Shown: positions 30,377-41,116, counted from the stretch's first letter. The stretch: 64,000 nucleotides of DNA from an uncultured Psychroflexus sp. (GCA_913062845.1 CAJXVZ010000008.1:1-64000), one strand, 5' to 3'. Numbers and translations are program-made. The notes: generated from the letters alone by a model not told the origin.

Positions 30377-30655
30377 ATGATGAGTACAAAAGAAAAAATC
30401 CAGGAAGATGTAGTAGTGGAAGAGCAGGTCTCTAAGGAACATGAAATTATTGTGTATAACGATGATTTCAACACTTTTGATCACGTGATTGATACACTCA
30501 TTGATACTTGCGACCATAATCCCATCCAAGCAGAGCAGTGTACCTTAATTATACACTACAATGGCAAATGTGGCGTAAAGACTGGTGAGTATAAGGATTT
30601 AAAACCACGATGTTCCAAAATCCTTGAGGCCGGTATCACAGCGGAGATCATATAA
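30377..30655 (+). CDS. clpS: ATP-dependent Clp protease adaptor ClpS
   Basis: 'HEIIVYNDDFNTFDHVIDTLIDTCDHNPIQAEQCTLIIHYNGKCGVKTG'. Confidence 0.95.
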   Translation: MMSTKEKIQEDVVVEEQVSKEHEIIVYNDDFNTFDHVIDTLIDTCDHNPIQAEQCTLIIHYNGKCGVKTGEYKDLKPRCSKILEAGITAEII

Positions 30656-30658
30656 TTT

Positions 30659-31258
30659 CTATATTTTTTCTAAAATTCTATTCAAGTCATATTCTCCTCT
30701 GAAGGATCTATACCTTCCACTTCTGTAAATAATAACTGCGCTTCCACAAGGATAATCAAGTGGAAAGAATAATTCTGATACTTTTTTATTTTTATCTTCT
30801 ACCCAATTTATCTTTTGCCCATATTTTAAAAGATCTTCTGAGGACTTGTACATAAAAAGCTGAACAGTATTTCTTTTATTATTGACCTTTTCAGAAAAAG
30901 AAATAAATCTTTCGCCTGCCAATTTAGGATTGCCTGAAGAATTACATTTGTCCTTACCGTGGTAATAGTTAATTATGATTTTACTTTTATCCGAAATAGT
31001 TTGTCCGGACAATTTTGAAAGTTCTTCTTTTAAATTTAAATGTTCTGTTTTTGAGAGTTTTCCGGCTTTAAAGTGTTTGATCTTAATTTTAAATAAAGTA
31101 TCATTATCTTCAATCTCAAGAAAATAATTGTTATCATTTGATTTAGCATACGCCTTTGCCTTAATTTCATTCAGGTCATCATCAAGATAAATTATCTTAT
31201 TCTGGGCATTAAAAATTGTAGAATAAAAAATGCTGATAATTATGATCAGGTATTTCAT
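30659..31258 (-). CDS. Hypothetical secreted protein
   Basis: 199-aa ORF with N-terminal signal 'MKYLIIIISIFYSTIFNAQ'; convergent with clpS. Confidence 0.6.
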   Translation of the reverse strand: MKYLIIIISIFYSTIFNAQNKIIYLDDDLNEIKAKAYAKSNDNNYFLEIEDNDTLFKIKIKHFKAGKLSKTEHLNLKEELSKLSGQTISDKSKIIINYYHGKDKCNSSGNPKLAGERFISFSEKVNNKRNTVQLFMYKSSEDLLKYGQKINWVEDKNKKVSELFFPLDYPCGSAVIIYRSGRYRSFRGEYDLNRILEKI

Positions 31259-31271
31259 AGGGCTAAATTAA

Positions 31272-32000
31272 CTAATTCCTCCCATTCTCCCCCGGATACA
31301 ATTCATGAACCGGTGTGCTTTGCCAATATTCCTTTGAGTCAACATCAAAAATGGTCAAAGGACCTTTGTATGCCGCAGCCGTGTCAATGTTGTAAACATT
31401 TTGAGCTTGCATTGGGGTGTGTTTACCAAAACGGCTTGTTGGGGTGTGACCGATGTAGATCTCTTTAAATAATTTTAATCGTACAGGATATTTTGGGTCA
31501 TCTTTACTCAGGTTTGGGTCTGTTGCCAAAGCCATTTCCCATAGCGTTCTGTCCCAATAAACCGTGTTTTCATAAAATTCATAATCCGGTCCGTGAAGAT
31601 TGGCAAATCCGGCATGCACATAAAGCCGATTCAGGTCGTCAACATAATAATTAGGCAAATCTTCAATAAAATGGGCATGTAGTTTTTTATGGGTCTTTTT
31701 GATGTTTTTATAGGCTTCTAATGTGCTTTTTCCACCATGTTCGAGCCATTTTGGATTTGTCTTCCCGGTTTTTAGCCAGTTCAAAATAAGTTCATCGTGA
31801 TTGCCTTTAAGGATGATACAATTGTGAGATTGTTTGAGATCTATCAGAAAGTCAAGGGTTTTGGCGCTATCGCTCCAGCCATCAACATAATCACCTAGAA
31901 AGATCAGGACATCTTCCTGAGTTACTTTTGCTTTATCTAAAACTTCTTTCAGCGCTTTTAATCCGCCGTGAATATCTCCTATGACTAATGTTCTGCTCAT
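31272..32000 (-). CDS. Metallophosphoesterase / serine-threonine protein phosphatase family
   Basis: 'VIGDIHGGLKAL', 'FLGDYVDGWSDS', 'ILKGNHDEL', 'IGHTPTSRFG'. Confidence 0.93.
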   Translation of the reverse strand: MSRTLVIGDIHGGLKALKEVLDKAKVTQEDVLIFLGDYVDGWSDSAKTLDFLIDLKQSHNCIILKGNHDELILNWLKTGKTNPKWLEHGGKSTLEAYKNIKKTHKKLHAHFIEDLPNYYVDDLNRLYVHAGFANLHGPDYEFYENTVYWDRTLWEMALATDPNLSKDDPKYPVRLKLFKEIYIGHTPTSRFGKHTPMQAQNVYNIDTAAAYKGPLTIFDVDSKEYWQSTPVHELYPGENGRN

Positions 32001-32001
32001 T

Positions 32002-33141
32002 TTAATTGTATTTTATTTTTCTCAAGACCCGCATGGCATCTTTGTATTTTCGATAAGCCGTTTTACTTTCTGCTTTCAAATAGGGTTTTGCTGTATCTAA
32101 TTTTTCAATGGCTTCATCAAAACCATTAAGGTAGCCAATGAGATAGACGTAAGCCAAGGAATTTAACTCTAATTTTTCCTGTTCGGTCAGATGGTCTTTT
32201 TTGATAAGTTTTTTTAGTAAATAATCGTTAGAATTCAAATAATGCCTTAAGGTGATAGGGTTGAAACGTGGTGGCTGAAATACCAATTCATTGTCTATAT
32301 CATAACTCATATTGTCCTTAAACCGTATTCGCGTAATTTCCAAAGGATAGTAATAATACTCGCCGTGTAACCCGAGTTGAATGTATTCCAGAATTTTAAA
32401 TTCGTCTTCATTGATTTCAATTTCAACTTCATCCTGATCGGAATAGAACAATTTGACCTGTTCGTTTATGAGCTCAATATTGACTCTGGAGTAATAGGTC
32501 TTTTTGTTGACTTTTTGAGTCTTTCCTGCCCAGCAAAGCACAAAGTATTCTTTAAAGACTTTATAATTCGGATTGAAATCTCTGGCATTTTCCATAAACT
32601 CAAATACACTGTCCAGCGTGAGTTGAATGGTGTTTCGGGAGTGGCTTTCAATGGCTTTAACGAGTTCAGAATTGGTGTCTTTTATTTCAATGTCAAAAAC
32701 CTTTGGTCTGCTGATGCTGCCTTCCCGTACAAAAACTGAACCACCATAATATTTCCAGATATTTCGCCTCAGCGCACAAATACGCTTGTCTTTTTTTGGC
32801 CTAATGGTGATTAATCCTACGACCTTATCGGCAGGTAAATGCGGAAAGGGAATGTTTTCGTAGGTAATGATCGGTGGGTGTTCTAAATACGCATTGACCA
32901 GATTCTGAATTTTTGAATCGTCAAAAAAATCGACACCAACTATGGCGTTGTCTTCGTCCCTCACACCAATGACCAGATAGGAATTGTTATTCGGATTGGA
33001 ATTGCTCATAGCGCAAACATGCTTTAGGAACTTGGCCTTGCCTTCTCTGCTGCCAAAGTCGAGTTTTAGCTTTTTGTCGTAAAAGCTGTTCTCATCATTA
33101 TGGGCAAGCAGGTTTTTGATTAAAAGCCGTTTGTTGATCAT
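32002..33141 (-). CDS. AlbA_2/Schlafen-like ATP-binding domain protein
   Basis: 'FGSREGKAKFLKHVCAMSNSNPNNNSYLVIGVRDEDNAIVGVDFFDDSKIQNLVNAYLEHPP' pattern. Confidence 0.75.
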   Translation of the reverse strand: MINKRLLIKNLLAHNDENSFYDKKLKLDFGSREGKAKFLKHVCAMSNSNPNNNSYLVIGVRDEDNAIVGVDFFDDSKIQNLVNAYLEHPPIITYENIPFPHLPADKVVGLITIRPKKDKRICALRRNIWKYYGGSVFVREGSISRPKVFDIEIKDTNSELVKAIESHSRNTIQLTLDSVFEFMENARDFNPNYKVFKEYFVLCWAGKTQKVNKKTYYSRVNIELINEQVKLFYSDQDEVEIEINEDEFKILEYIQLGLHGEYYYYPLEITRIRFKDNMSYDIDNELVFQPPRFNPITLRHYLNSNDYLLKKLIKKDHLTEQEKLELNSLAYVYLIGYLNGFDEAIEKLDTAKPYLKAESKTAYRKYKDAMRVLRKIKYN

Positions 33142-33227
33142 CCCTGAAAAGCATTACCGTAAAAGTAAGGGTTTTATGGAATTGATGCAGGGGAGTATGG
33201 TTTATATTTTGGTTAATATTGTATCTG

Positions 33228-33896
33228 TTATCTATAATTTTGAGGCTTTCTTATTTTAGAAGACAAACCATCTATGTGTTCAAAAAGATGAGGTTTAATA
33301 GGATTCCACATTGGGTCTAACAGAAAATCTATTCCTTCACGCCGAGCAAGCTTTGCTGCTGGCACAAAATCACTATCTCCTGAAATTAGAATAATTTGTT
33401 GAACTTGTTGTTTTAGTGTTATTGATGCTATATCTAAACCTATTTTAATATCAACTCTTTTTTGATTGAAATCAAACTGAACATCTTCTTCTGTTAGATC
33501 ATCGATTGAAATTTTTTTACATAAAAGCTCTTTTGTTTTAGATGGTTTAATTATCCATCTCTTTCTGTCTTCCAAAACTCCAAGACGAAGTGCAACTTTT
33601 CTTTTTTTCTTTAATTCTTCAAAAAAAGAATTTTGAAATTCAAATTGTTCAGTTTTTGAAAAATCAACTGATTTTCCGTTTATTGGGTTATGTTGTTTTT
33701 TATTATATGGTAAACAATCGTAATAAAATATACGGTACAAACTGTAATTTTCACCTTTTTGATTAAGATGACTTATACACATTTGCCATAAATCGTTTGC
33801 AGTTTTGACTGGATCTAATTTTTTTACCTTATGAATTGAGCGGTATCTTTTTAGAAAAAATCCACCATCAACTAATATTGCTGTACTTTTTCTCAT
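33228..33896 (-). CDS. NYN (PIN-like ribonuclease) domain protein
   Basis: 'AILVDGGFFLKRY', 'VDIKIGLDIASITLKQQVQQIILISGDSDFVPAAKLARREGIDFLL'. Confidence 0.88.
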   Translation of the reverse strand: MRKSTAILVDGGFFLKRYRSIHKVKKLDPVKTANDLWQMCISHLNQKGENYSLYRIFYYDCLPYNKKQHNPINGKSVDFSKTEQFEFQNSFFEELKKKRKVALRLGVLEDRKRWIIKPSKTKELLCKKISIDDLTEEDVQFDFNQKRVDIKIGLDIASITLKQQVQQIILISGDSDFVPAAKLARREGIDFLLDPMWNPIKPHLFEHIDGLSSKIRKPQNYR

Positions 33897-34020
33897 TGAT
33901 TTAAATAAAAAAAGCTTTAGGTTTGGTATTTTCGCTATAAGATTAGAAAATTGAAAATACGTTGCCCAAAGCACTATTATACAAAGTTAATAAAAAATCT
34001 TTTATAATCAAATATAATTA

Positions 34021-34731
34021 ATGCAACCCTTTCACTTCAAACAATTTTCCATCCAACATTCACAATCCGGTCATAAGGTGGGTACAGATGGGGTGTTGTT
34101 AGGCGCGTGGACTGATCTGGATTTCAGGCCTTATACCATTTTAGACATCGGAGCAGGAACTGGTCTTATCAGTTTAATCATGGCACAGCGAAGCGCAGCA
34201 GAACAAATAGATGCCATAGAGATCGATCCTGAAGCCTATGAAGAATGTGTGTTGAATTTTGAAAATTCTGCATGGAACGATCGCTTGTTTTGCTATCATG
34301 GCGATATTTTAGAGTTTGCAGATGAACCAGATTTAAAATATGATTTGATCATAAGCAATCCGCCGTTTTTTGAAAGAAACACCAAAGAATCTATAAACAA
34401 AAGAACAGTAGCGCGTCAGCATCAGCTTTTAACCTACGAAGATTTATTGTATTCTGTATCTAAGCTCTTGTCTGAAAACGGTCAGTTTTCAACGATTATG
34501 CCATATTCAGATCACACGGAATTTATCAGTAAGGCTGAAAATCTTCATCTTTTTCCTTTTAAAATAACTCAGGTCAAGGGTCATGAGAATACAGGTTTCA
34601 AAAGAAGTTTAATACAATTCAATTTTCAATCGAAACCTTTAAAAACGGATGAGCTTATTATCGAAAAGGCAAGACATGATTATACCGAAGCTTATAAAAA
34701 ACTGGTAAAGGAATTTTATTTGAAGCTTTAG
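34021..34731 (+). CDS. tRNA1(Val) (adenine(37)-N6)-methyltransferase-like
   Basis: 'KVGTDGVLLGAW', 'ILDIGAGTGLISLIMAQRS', 'DLIISNPPFFERNTK' (NPPF motif). Confidence 0.92.
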   Translation: MQPFHFKQFSIQHSQSGHKVGTDGVLLGAWTDLDFRPYTILDIGAGTGLISLIMAQRSAAEQIDAIEIDPEAYEECVLNFENSAWNDRLFCYHGDILEFADEPDLKYDLIISNPPFFERNTKESINKRTVARQHQLLTYEDLLYSVSKLLSENGQFSTIMPYSDHTEFISKAENLHLFPFKITQVKGHENTGFKRSLIQFNFQSKPLKTDELIIEKARHDYTEAYKKLVKEFYLKL

Positions 34732-34819
34732 ATAGAAGTTAGAATTTCTCTTTCGTTAAAACGTCCAATCTCGAGATTTCCGGAGCCAACGAGTGTCTTT
34801 TATTCAAATTGAATAAGTT

Positions 34820-35392
34820 CTAAAGCAAATGCGTAATGTTAGTAGCAAAAAGCTTTACAGCTATCGCCAGTAGTACGACACCAAATATTTTTCTTAAAAC
34901 GCTAATGCCTTGTTTGCCAAAAATACGCTCTAATTTTTTGGAAGATTTCAACACGGCGTAAACAATAATGACATTTATGACTATGGCAATAATGATATTG
35001 ATGGTTTCAAATTCAGACTTAAGCGACAATAAAGTGGTCATCGTCCCGGCTCCAGCTATTAGAGGAAATGCCAATGGTACAATAGCAGCGGTCTCTGGCG
35101 CGTCATCTTTGTAGAGTTGTATGCCGAGAATCATTTCTATAGCCAAAAAGAAAATGATAAAGGCCCCGGCTACGGCGAAGGAATTGACATCGATACCAAT
35201 CAGTTTTAGTATTTCCTCTCCGACAAACAAGAATACGATCATCAGAATAGTGGCCACAATAGACGCTTTTTCGCTCTGTATGTGTCCGACTTTTTTACGT
35301 AAATCAACGATAATTGGTATACTGCCTAGAATATCAATCACAGCAAAAAGGATCATTCCGGCGGTAAGAATTTCTTTAAAATCTATAGTCAT
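34820..35392 (-). CDS. MarC family integral membrane protein
   Basis: 'MILFAVIDILGSIPIIVDLRKK', 'VPLAFPLIAGAGTMTTLLSL'. Confidence 0.93.
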   Translation of the reverse strand: MTIDFKEILTAGMILFAVIDILGSIPIIVDLRKKVGHIQSEKASIVATILMIVFLFVGEEILKLIGIDVNSFAVAGAFIIFFLAIEMILGIQLYKDDAPETAAIVPLAFPLIAGAGTMTTLLSLKSEFETINIIIAIVINVIIVYAVLKSSKKLERIFGKQGISVLRKIFGVVLLAIAVKLFATNITHLL

Positions 35393-35582
35393 TATTTGAA
35401 AATTTTGGCCGGCAAAAGTAGTTTTAAATTTCAGTTTGACAATAGGTTTTAAAATTCAGATTCGTTAAGTATATGTTATCTTTTAACAACCTAATTATCA
35501 ATAGTTTTCTCATAAAAAATGCAACGCAGAGGATAGCTTTCAAAAATACATCATCTAAAAAGTCTTTTTGTACCTTTGTAAA

Positions 35583-36170
35583 ATGTTTCAGATTAAAGAT
35601 ACGCTTGTTTCAGAGGAGATTTTTGATGAAGATTTTACCTGCAATCTGTCCGCCTGTAAAGGCGAATGTTGTGTTGCGGGTGAAGCCGGAGCGCCTGTTG
35701 AAGAGGATGAAAAAGAGATCCTGCAAAAGATATACCCTAAGATAAAGCCATTTTTGCGCCCTGAAGGCCAACAGGCTATTGAAGAGCAAGGTACTTTTGT
35801 GGTTTCAGACTTTGAAGGTTTAGAGACACCACTGGTGAACGGTAAAGAATGTGCCTATGTCACTTTTGATGACAAGGGTGTAGCACTTTGTGGGATTGAA
35901 AAAGCCTACAGAGCAGGGAAAACACACTTTAAAAAACCGGTATCCTGTGAATTGTACCCTATCCGTGTTCAAAAATTATCAAAATTTAAAGCAATCAATT
36001 ATCACAGATGGGACATTTGCTCACCAGCATGTAGCTTGGGCCAGGTATTACAAACACCTGTATATAAGTTCACCAAAAATGCTTTGATACGGAAATTTGG
36101 CGAAGACTGGTACACCGAACTGCAAAAGGTGGCTGACTTGTATGAGAAAGAAAAGAAGACAAATGAGTAA
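35583..36170 (+). CDS. DUF3109 family protein
   Basis: 'DEDFTCNLSACKGECCVAGEAGAPVEEDE', 'KPVSCELYPIRV', 'ICSPACSLG' Cys-rich pattern. Confidence 0.9.
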   Translation: MFQIKDTLVSEEIFDEDFTCNLSACKGECCVAGEAGAPVEEDEKEILQKIYPKIKPFLRPEGQQAIEEQGTFVVSDFEGLETPLVNGKECAYVTFDDKGVALCGIEKAYRAGKTHFKKPVSCELYPIRVQKLSKFKAINYHRWDICSPACSLGQVLQTPVYKFTKNALIRKFGEDWYTELQKVADLYEKEKKTNE

Positions 36171-36296
36171 ATAGTTGACAGTTTTATCACTTTTCAGCCT
36201 GTAAATGAGGTTTGAATACTCATACGGTAAGATTTCTCTGTTGAAAACCTGAATTGAAGACATCATTTTACTTTTCTATTAAAACACTAAAAACAC

Positions 36297-36304
36297 TATA
36301 TTTG
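36297..36304 (+). promoter_or_regulatory. Bacteroidetes-type -7 box candidate (TATATTTG)
   Basis: TAnnTTTG match 24 nt upstream of the Uma2 ATG. Confidence 0.4.
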
Positions 36305-36327
36305 TATAAACCCGCATCTGAGGTATA

Positions 36328-36927
36328 ATGAAAAAAGTAACAGACATATCAACTTTAGACCCTTCCAAGCAATACACCTATGCGGACTATCTCACCTGGC
36401 AGTTCAGTGAGCGTGTAGAATTGATAAAAGGCTGGTTATATAAGATGAGTCCGGCTCCAAGGCGTATTCACCAAAAAGTAGAAGGAGCTATTTTCAATAA
36501 ATTCTTTAATTATTTAGAATCAGGTACTTGTGAAGTATACACATCACCATTTGATGTAAGGTTGATTAAAAACAAAGGACAGTTTGATAAAGAAATAGAT
36601 ACAGTGGTACAACCTGATATCTGCGTGATTTGCGATCTTGATAAATTGGATGATGCGGGATGTTTAGGCGCACCTGACCTCATTGTCGAAATACTTTCAG
36701 ACAGCACTGCCAAAAAAGACTACAACGAAAAGTTCAACCTTTACGAAGAAAATAAGGTCAAAGAATACTGGATTGCTAATCCGGCAACACATACCATTGA
36801 AATATTCTGTCTTGAAAACGAAAAGTACTATTCCTTAGGCTTGTTTAATGAATCTGAAGGTGAGAAGGAAGTTGTTGGCAAACTTTTCCCGGAATTAAGA
36901 ATCCCTCTAAAAACGATTTTCAATTGA
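36328..36927 (+). CDS. Uma2 family endonuclease (PD-(D/E)XK fold)
   Basis: 'YTYADYLTWQFSERVELIKGWLYKMSPAP', 'VQPDICVICD', 'GAPDLIVEILSDSTAKKDYNEKFNLYEENKVKEYWIANP'. Confidence 0.92.
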   Translation: MKKVTDISTLDPSKQYTYADYLTWQFSERVELIKGWLYKMSPAPRRIHQKVEGAIFNKFFNYLESGTCEVYTSPFDVRLIKNKGQFDKEIDTVVQPDICVICDLDKLDDAGCLGAPDLIVEILSDSTAKKDYNEKFNLYEENKVKEYWIANPATHTIEIFCLENEKYYSLGLFNESEGEKEVVGKLFPELRIPLKTIFN

Positions 36928-36994
36928 TTGAGGTTTTAGCATTAGAATTAAAAATAAGCATCTCTGCTAAACCTTTAAATTGTTATAAACATAT

Positions 36995-38200
36995 ATGATA
37001 GAACCCAAAAAAACAGATTACGAAACTACTGTGCTCATTGGTATAGTGAACCAATATCAGGATGAAGAAAAATCTAAAGAGTATTTAGATGAACTCGAAT
37101 TTTTGACTTATACAGCCGGTGGAGAAGTATTAAAACGTTTTCAGCAAAAACTGGATAAACCTAACCCTAAAACATTTATAGGCTCAGGAAAAATTGAAGA
37201 AGTCAGACAATTTGTAAAAGACAATGAAGTTGGTACAGCAGTATTCGATGACGAATTATCACCAGCTCAGCAAAAAAATATTGAGAAAATATTAAAATGT
37301 AAAGTGGTAGACAGGACTTATCTTATCCTGGATATTTTTGCCCAGCGGGCACAAACCAGTTATGCCCGAACACAGGTTGAATTGGCGCAGTACGAGTATC
37401 TTTTGCCCAGACTTGCAGGATTGTGGACGCACTTAGAACGACAACGTGGTGGTATTGGCATGCGCGGTCCGGGTGAAACTGAAATAGAAACCGACCGAAG
37501 AATAGTTCGTGACAAGATTACTTTGCTTAAAAAGAAACTCAAAACCATAGACAAACAAATGGCCGTACAGCGAGGTAATAGAGGTGCTTTGGTAAGAGTA
37601 GCGCTGGTAGGTTATACCAATGTTGGTAAATCGACCTTGATGAATGTCATAAGTAAAAGTGATATTTTCGCTGAGAATAAACTCTTTGCCACTTTAGATA
37701 CCACTGTGAGAAAAGTGGTGATAGGCAACTTGCCTTTTTTACTTTCAGATACGGTTGGGTTTATCAGAAAACTGCCAACGCAGTTGGTAGAGTCTTTCAA
37801 ATCAACATTGGATGAGGTGCGTGAGGCAGACTTATTACTTCATGTGGTAGATATATCTCATCCTCAATTTCAGGACCATATTGAATCAGTCAATCAAATT
37901 CTTGATGAAATTGAAGCTTTGGACAAACCTTGTCTGATGGTTTTTAATAAAATAGACCAATACCAGGCCGAAGCTTTAGACGAAGATGATTTGGTCACTG
38001 AAAGAACAGAAAGACACTTTACTCTGAAAGACTGGAAGCAGACCTGGATGAATAAAATTGGTGATGATGCTATCTTTATTTCAGCTATAGAAAAAGAAAA
38101 TATGGACAAGTTTCGCAACAAAGTTTACAAAAAAGTCCGAAAAATCCACGTGACACGATTTCCATACAATAACTTTTTGTATCCGGATATTGAAGTTTAA
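36995..38200 (+). CDS. hflX: GTPase HflX
   Basis: 'ERQRGGIGMRGPGETEIETDRRIVRDKI', 'VALVGYTNVGKSTLMN', 'LSDTVGFIRKLPTQLVESFKSTLDE'. Confidence 0.96.
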   Translation: MIEPKKTDYETTVLIGIVNQYQDEEKSKEYLDELEFLTYTAGGEVLKRFQQKLDKPNPKTFIGSGKIEEVRQFVKDNEVGTAVFDDELSPAQQKNIEKILKCKVVDRTYLILDIFAQRAQTSYARTQVELAQYEYLLPRLAGLWTHLERQRGGIGMRGPGETEIETDRRIVRDKITLLKKKLKTIDKQMAVQRGNRGALVRVALVGYTNVGKSTLMNVISKSDIFAENKLFATLDTTVRKVVIGNLPFLLSDTVGFIRKLPTQLVESFKSTLDEVREADLLLHVVDISHPQFQDHIESVNQILDEIEALDKPCLMVFNKIDQYQAEALDEDDLVTERTERHFTLKDWKQTWMNKIGDDAIFISAIEKENMDKFRNKVYKKVRKIHVTRFPYNNFLYPDIEV

Positions 38201-40974
38201 TCAAAAATTTCTCCCTTTATTAGGATCCTTCCCACCAAATTTGCTGAATTTATAAGTAAATCCAAGCATAAAGTACTGGGTCAAAATAAGCTGATTGGTG
38301 TCTTGTATAAAATCATCTCCTGTGGTTCTTCTGATATTGATGTTTTGATCAAGAAGGTCGTAAACGGTCACTTTCAAAATGGCTTTTTCTTTGGCAAAAG
38401 TGTAACCCAGGCTCATATTCCACATCAGAGAAGTAGAATCAAAATCTTCGCTCACATTTCCAAGACTTATAAAACTGATATCGTTACCCCAGGTCAAATT
38501 TTTAGGCCAGTAAGTCGTGGTGTTAAGTCCGAGATCATAATTAACGAACTCTTCGTCCAGGTTTTGGAGTAGCGAATAATTTGTAAGGTTATAACTAAGA
38601 CCAAATTCCGGCGTGATCTCCAAAAGATCTTCGATCTCGTAAGTTACACTCAATGAAGGAGAAATACTGTAAATATTACTGGTAAATAGCTGCTCATTTG
38701 AAAATCCTAAATTCCTTCTGTAAGACATGTTCAGATCGGTGCCAAATGAAAAGTCTTCCCTATCATTTTCATTTTTAGTCTTTTTCAGACTTTTATTCAG
38801 ATAAAAGCTCAAGTAGGCTTGTTGTCCGCCGCTCAGGCTGGTATAGGTGGTTGTTCTTACCAGATCATCGTCTGTGGTTACTACCGGAACTACCTGGTCC
38901 TGATTGTAGGTATAACTGGAATAGAGTCCGAAACCGCTTCGGGTTTTGTAATCGTATTTGTTGTAATTCAGATTAAACCGACGTACTATCGCTGCATCAA
39001 GATTAGGATTACCTTCCACAATATTTAATGGGTCTGTCTGTATGCGAACAGGTTGGAGCTGGTTTACACCCGGAATTTGTGTAGAATTGTTGAACCATGC
39101 TGATATCCTGGATTTATTTTTAAAGTTATACGCAAAGTACCCGTTATAGGCAAAAACATTAAAATTGCTTTCCAGCCCTATGTCCTGTATGAGGTTATCT
39201 GTCTTCAACTCAGTTCTGTTTAATCCGGCACTAAAGCTCATGAATAAGGTATCATTGCTATACCTCAAACCTGCTTTGGGAATATGCTTTTGAGATCTCA
39301 CCTCAAATGAGTTACTTAAATTTTCATTGAGGTCACTAAATTCTCCATTGTTTTCATCAAAGTCAAAAACATTACGTTCAGAGGCTTGGTTTTCTGTACT
39401 GTATTCGTAATCAAAATTATAAAACAAGTTTTCTGCAAGCTGGTTTCTGTAGCTGGCACCAATAGTGTAGCGATCGCTTTCATTATTACTTTCAATATTT
39501 TGATTTTGGATTTCAGTATTGGCATTATTTCCAAATACTTCACGTGTCGAATTAAAAAAACTGGAATTTTCAGAGCGACTATTGTTGTTTGAAAATCTTA
39601 AGGATGCGTAAGCACCTTTAACTTTCAGTTTTCTTGATACCGAAATATTATTGCTGAAGCTCGTATTTTCAAATTCAGACCGGTTTTCAGTTGAAAGTTG
39701 ATTGATAAGATTTCCATCTTCGGACAATGACTCAGAATCTGAAAAATTTGATTTTCTCCTCTGGAAACATTCAAGCCGGGTCTTATTGAAATTCTGGTTA
39801 AGGTATCCGGTCGGATACTGTAGTTCACATTGGCCCTGTGGGAATCAGATCTGTTAACGGAACTATTGTCTGAGTTTGAAAAAAATGTCCGGTCCGGAAG
39901 TATATTCTCTCTCCTTGTTGATGTTTCATTTATAGTCTTATTTCTGCCAAAGAAATAGCTGGACTCCAATTCCTGTTTTTTATTCCATTCGTCGGCATAA
40001 CTTACACCGATATTATCAGATTTGGTGATGCCGCTGTTACCTCCAAAATTTATCCCGTTTATACCAAAGCCACCATCAGAACTACGACTAATCGATGAAA
40101 CATTTCCCATCATATAGTAAACTTCATCAAAGCTGAATCCCGGATTGTTAATATTATTTGAGCCTGCAATAACACTTACCCTGGTATCTTCTTTAAAGTA
40201 ATTGGCAAATCCACTCATGGCATACCTTTCGTCTGTGCCACCACTTAAGGTCAATCTGGAGAAAAATCCTCTGTTTTTATCCTCGTCTATGGTGATATTG
40301 ATGGTCTTGTTTTCCTGATCGCCTTCTTCACCTGTAAATTCCTGAGCATCCGTTTTGGTGTCTACAACCTGAATTTTGTCAATTATAGATTTAGGTAAGT
40401 TTTTTGTTGCAATACTGGGATCATCACCAAAAAATGACTTTCAGTTAACAAGAATGCGTTGAACAGGTTTCCCATTGACCGTGATATTTCCCTCAGCATC
40501 AACCTTAAGACCTGGTAACTTCTCTAAAAGTTCCTCTAAATTGGCGCCATCTCTGGTTTTGAATGAGGAGGCGTTAAATTCGAGCGTATCTTTCTTAATA
40601 ACAATGGGTGAGCGGTCTGTCTGTATAGTCACTTCATCTAATTGGTCTGCAGCAGGGTTAAGATATATGGTTCCAAGATCTATTGGCGACGTCCGGATAT
40701 CCAGTTTTCTTGAATAGGTTTTCATTCCTGTATAGCTCACATTAAATGACAAAACAGAATCATTAGTGTAATCTTCTATTTCAAAAAAACCTTTTCCGTC
40801 TGTTATTGAATAAGATACCATGGAGGAATCCTTAAGACGTTCCAGATATACAGTAGAAGATATCAAAGAAGCTTGTGAAATACTGTCTTTGACAACACCT
40901 GAAATTTTAAATGAATTTTGAGAAAAGGAGAAAACAGCATATAGAAGAACAAAAACACTTAAAATGTATTTCAT
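38201..40974 (-). pseudogene. Outer-membrane beta-barrel protein (CarboxypepD_reg-like N-terminus, TonB-receptor-like), disrupted by an in-frame UGA and a frameshift
   Basis: Three ORF pieces (40441..40974, 39625..40254, 38201..39727) join as one protein: '...TVNGKPVQRILVN[UGA]KSFFGDDPSIATKNLPKSIIDKIQVVDTKTDAQEFTGEEGDQENKTINITIDEDKNRGFFSRLTLSGG...', then a 1-nt loss in the A-run at 39752..39755 switches '...SRGEN' into '(K)SNFSDSESLSEDGN...'. Confidence 0.85.
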
Positions 40975-41116
40975 ACGATAGATAATTTCTACACCTAAAC
41001 TTTAAGTGCCTAAGTAAGTTTTTTAATAACGTCGCGAAGAACAACAAATTTTACGGTTATCTCAAACTATTTATCATTTTTTGTGTTTGATAACATTTCT
41101 TCATCATTTTGATGTT

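Noticed and set aside
34021-34731. Restriction DNA methyltransferase (NPPF motif)
   Set aside because: 'KVGTDGVLLGAW' plus 'NPPFF' fits the tRNA1(Val) A37 methyltransferase family better.
36328-36927. Uma2 endonuclease as part of a restriction or defence island
   Set aside because: It is a lone gene with its own promoter-like box between DUF3109 and hflX; no methyltransferase or specificity partner is present.
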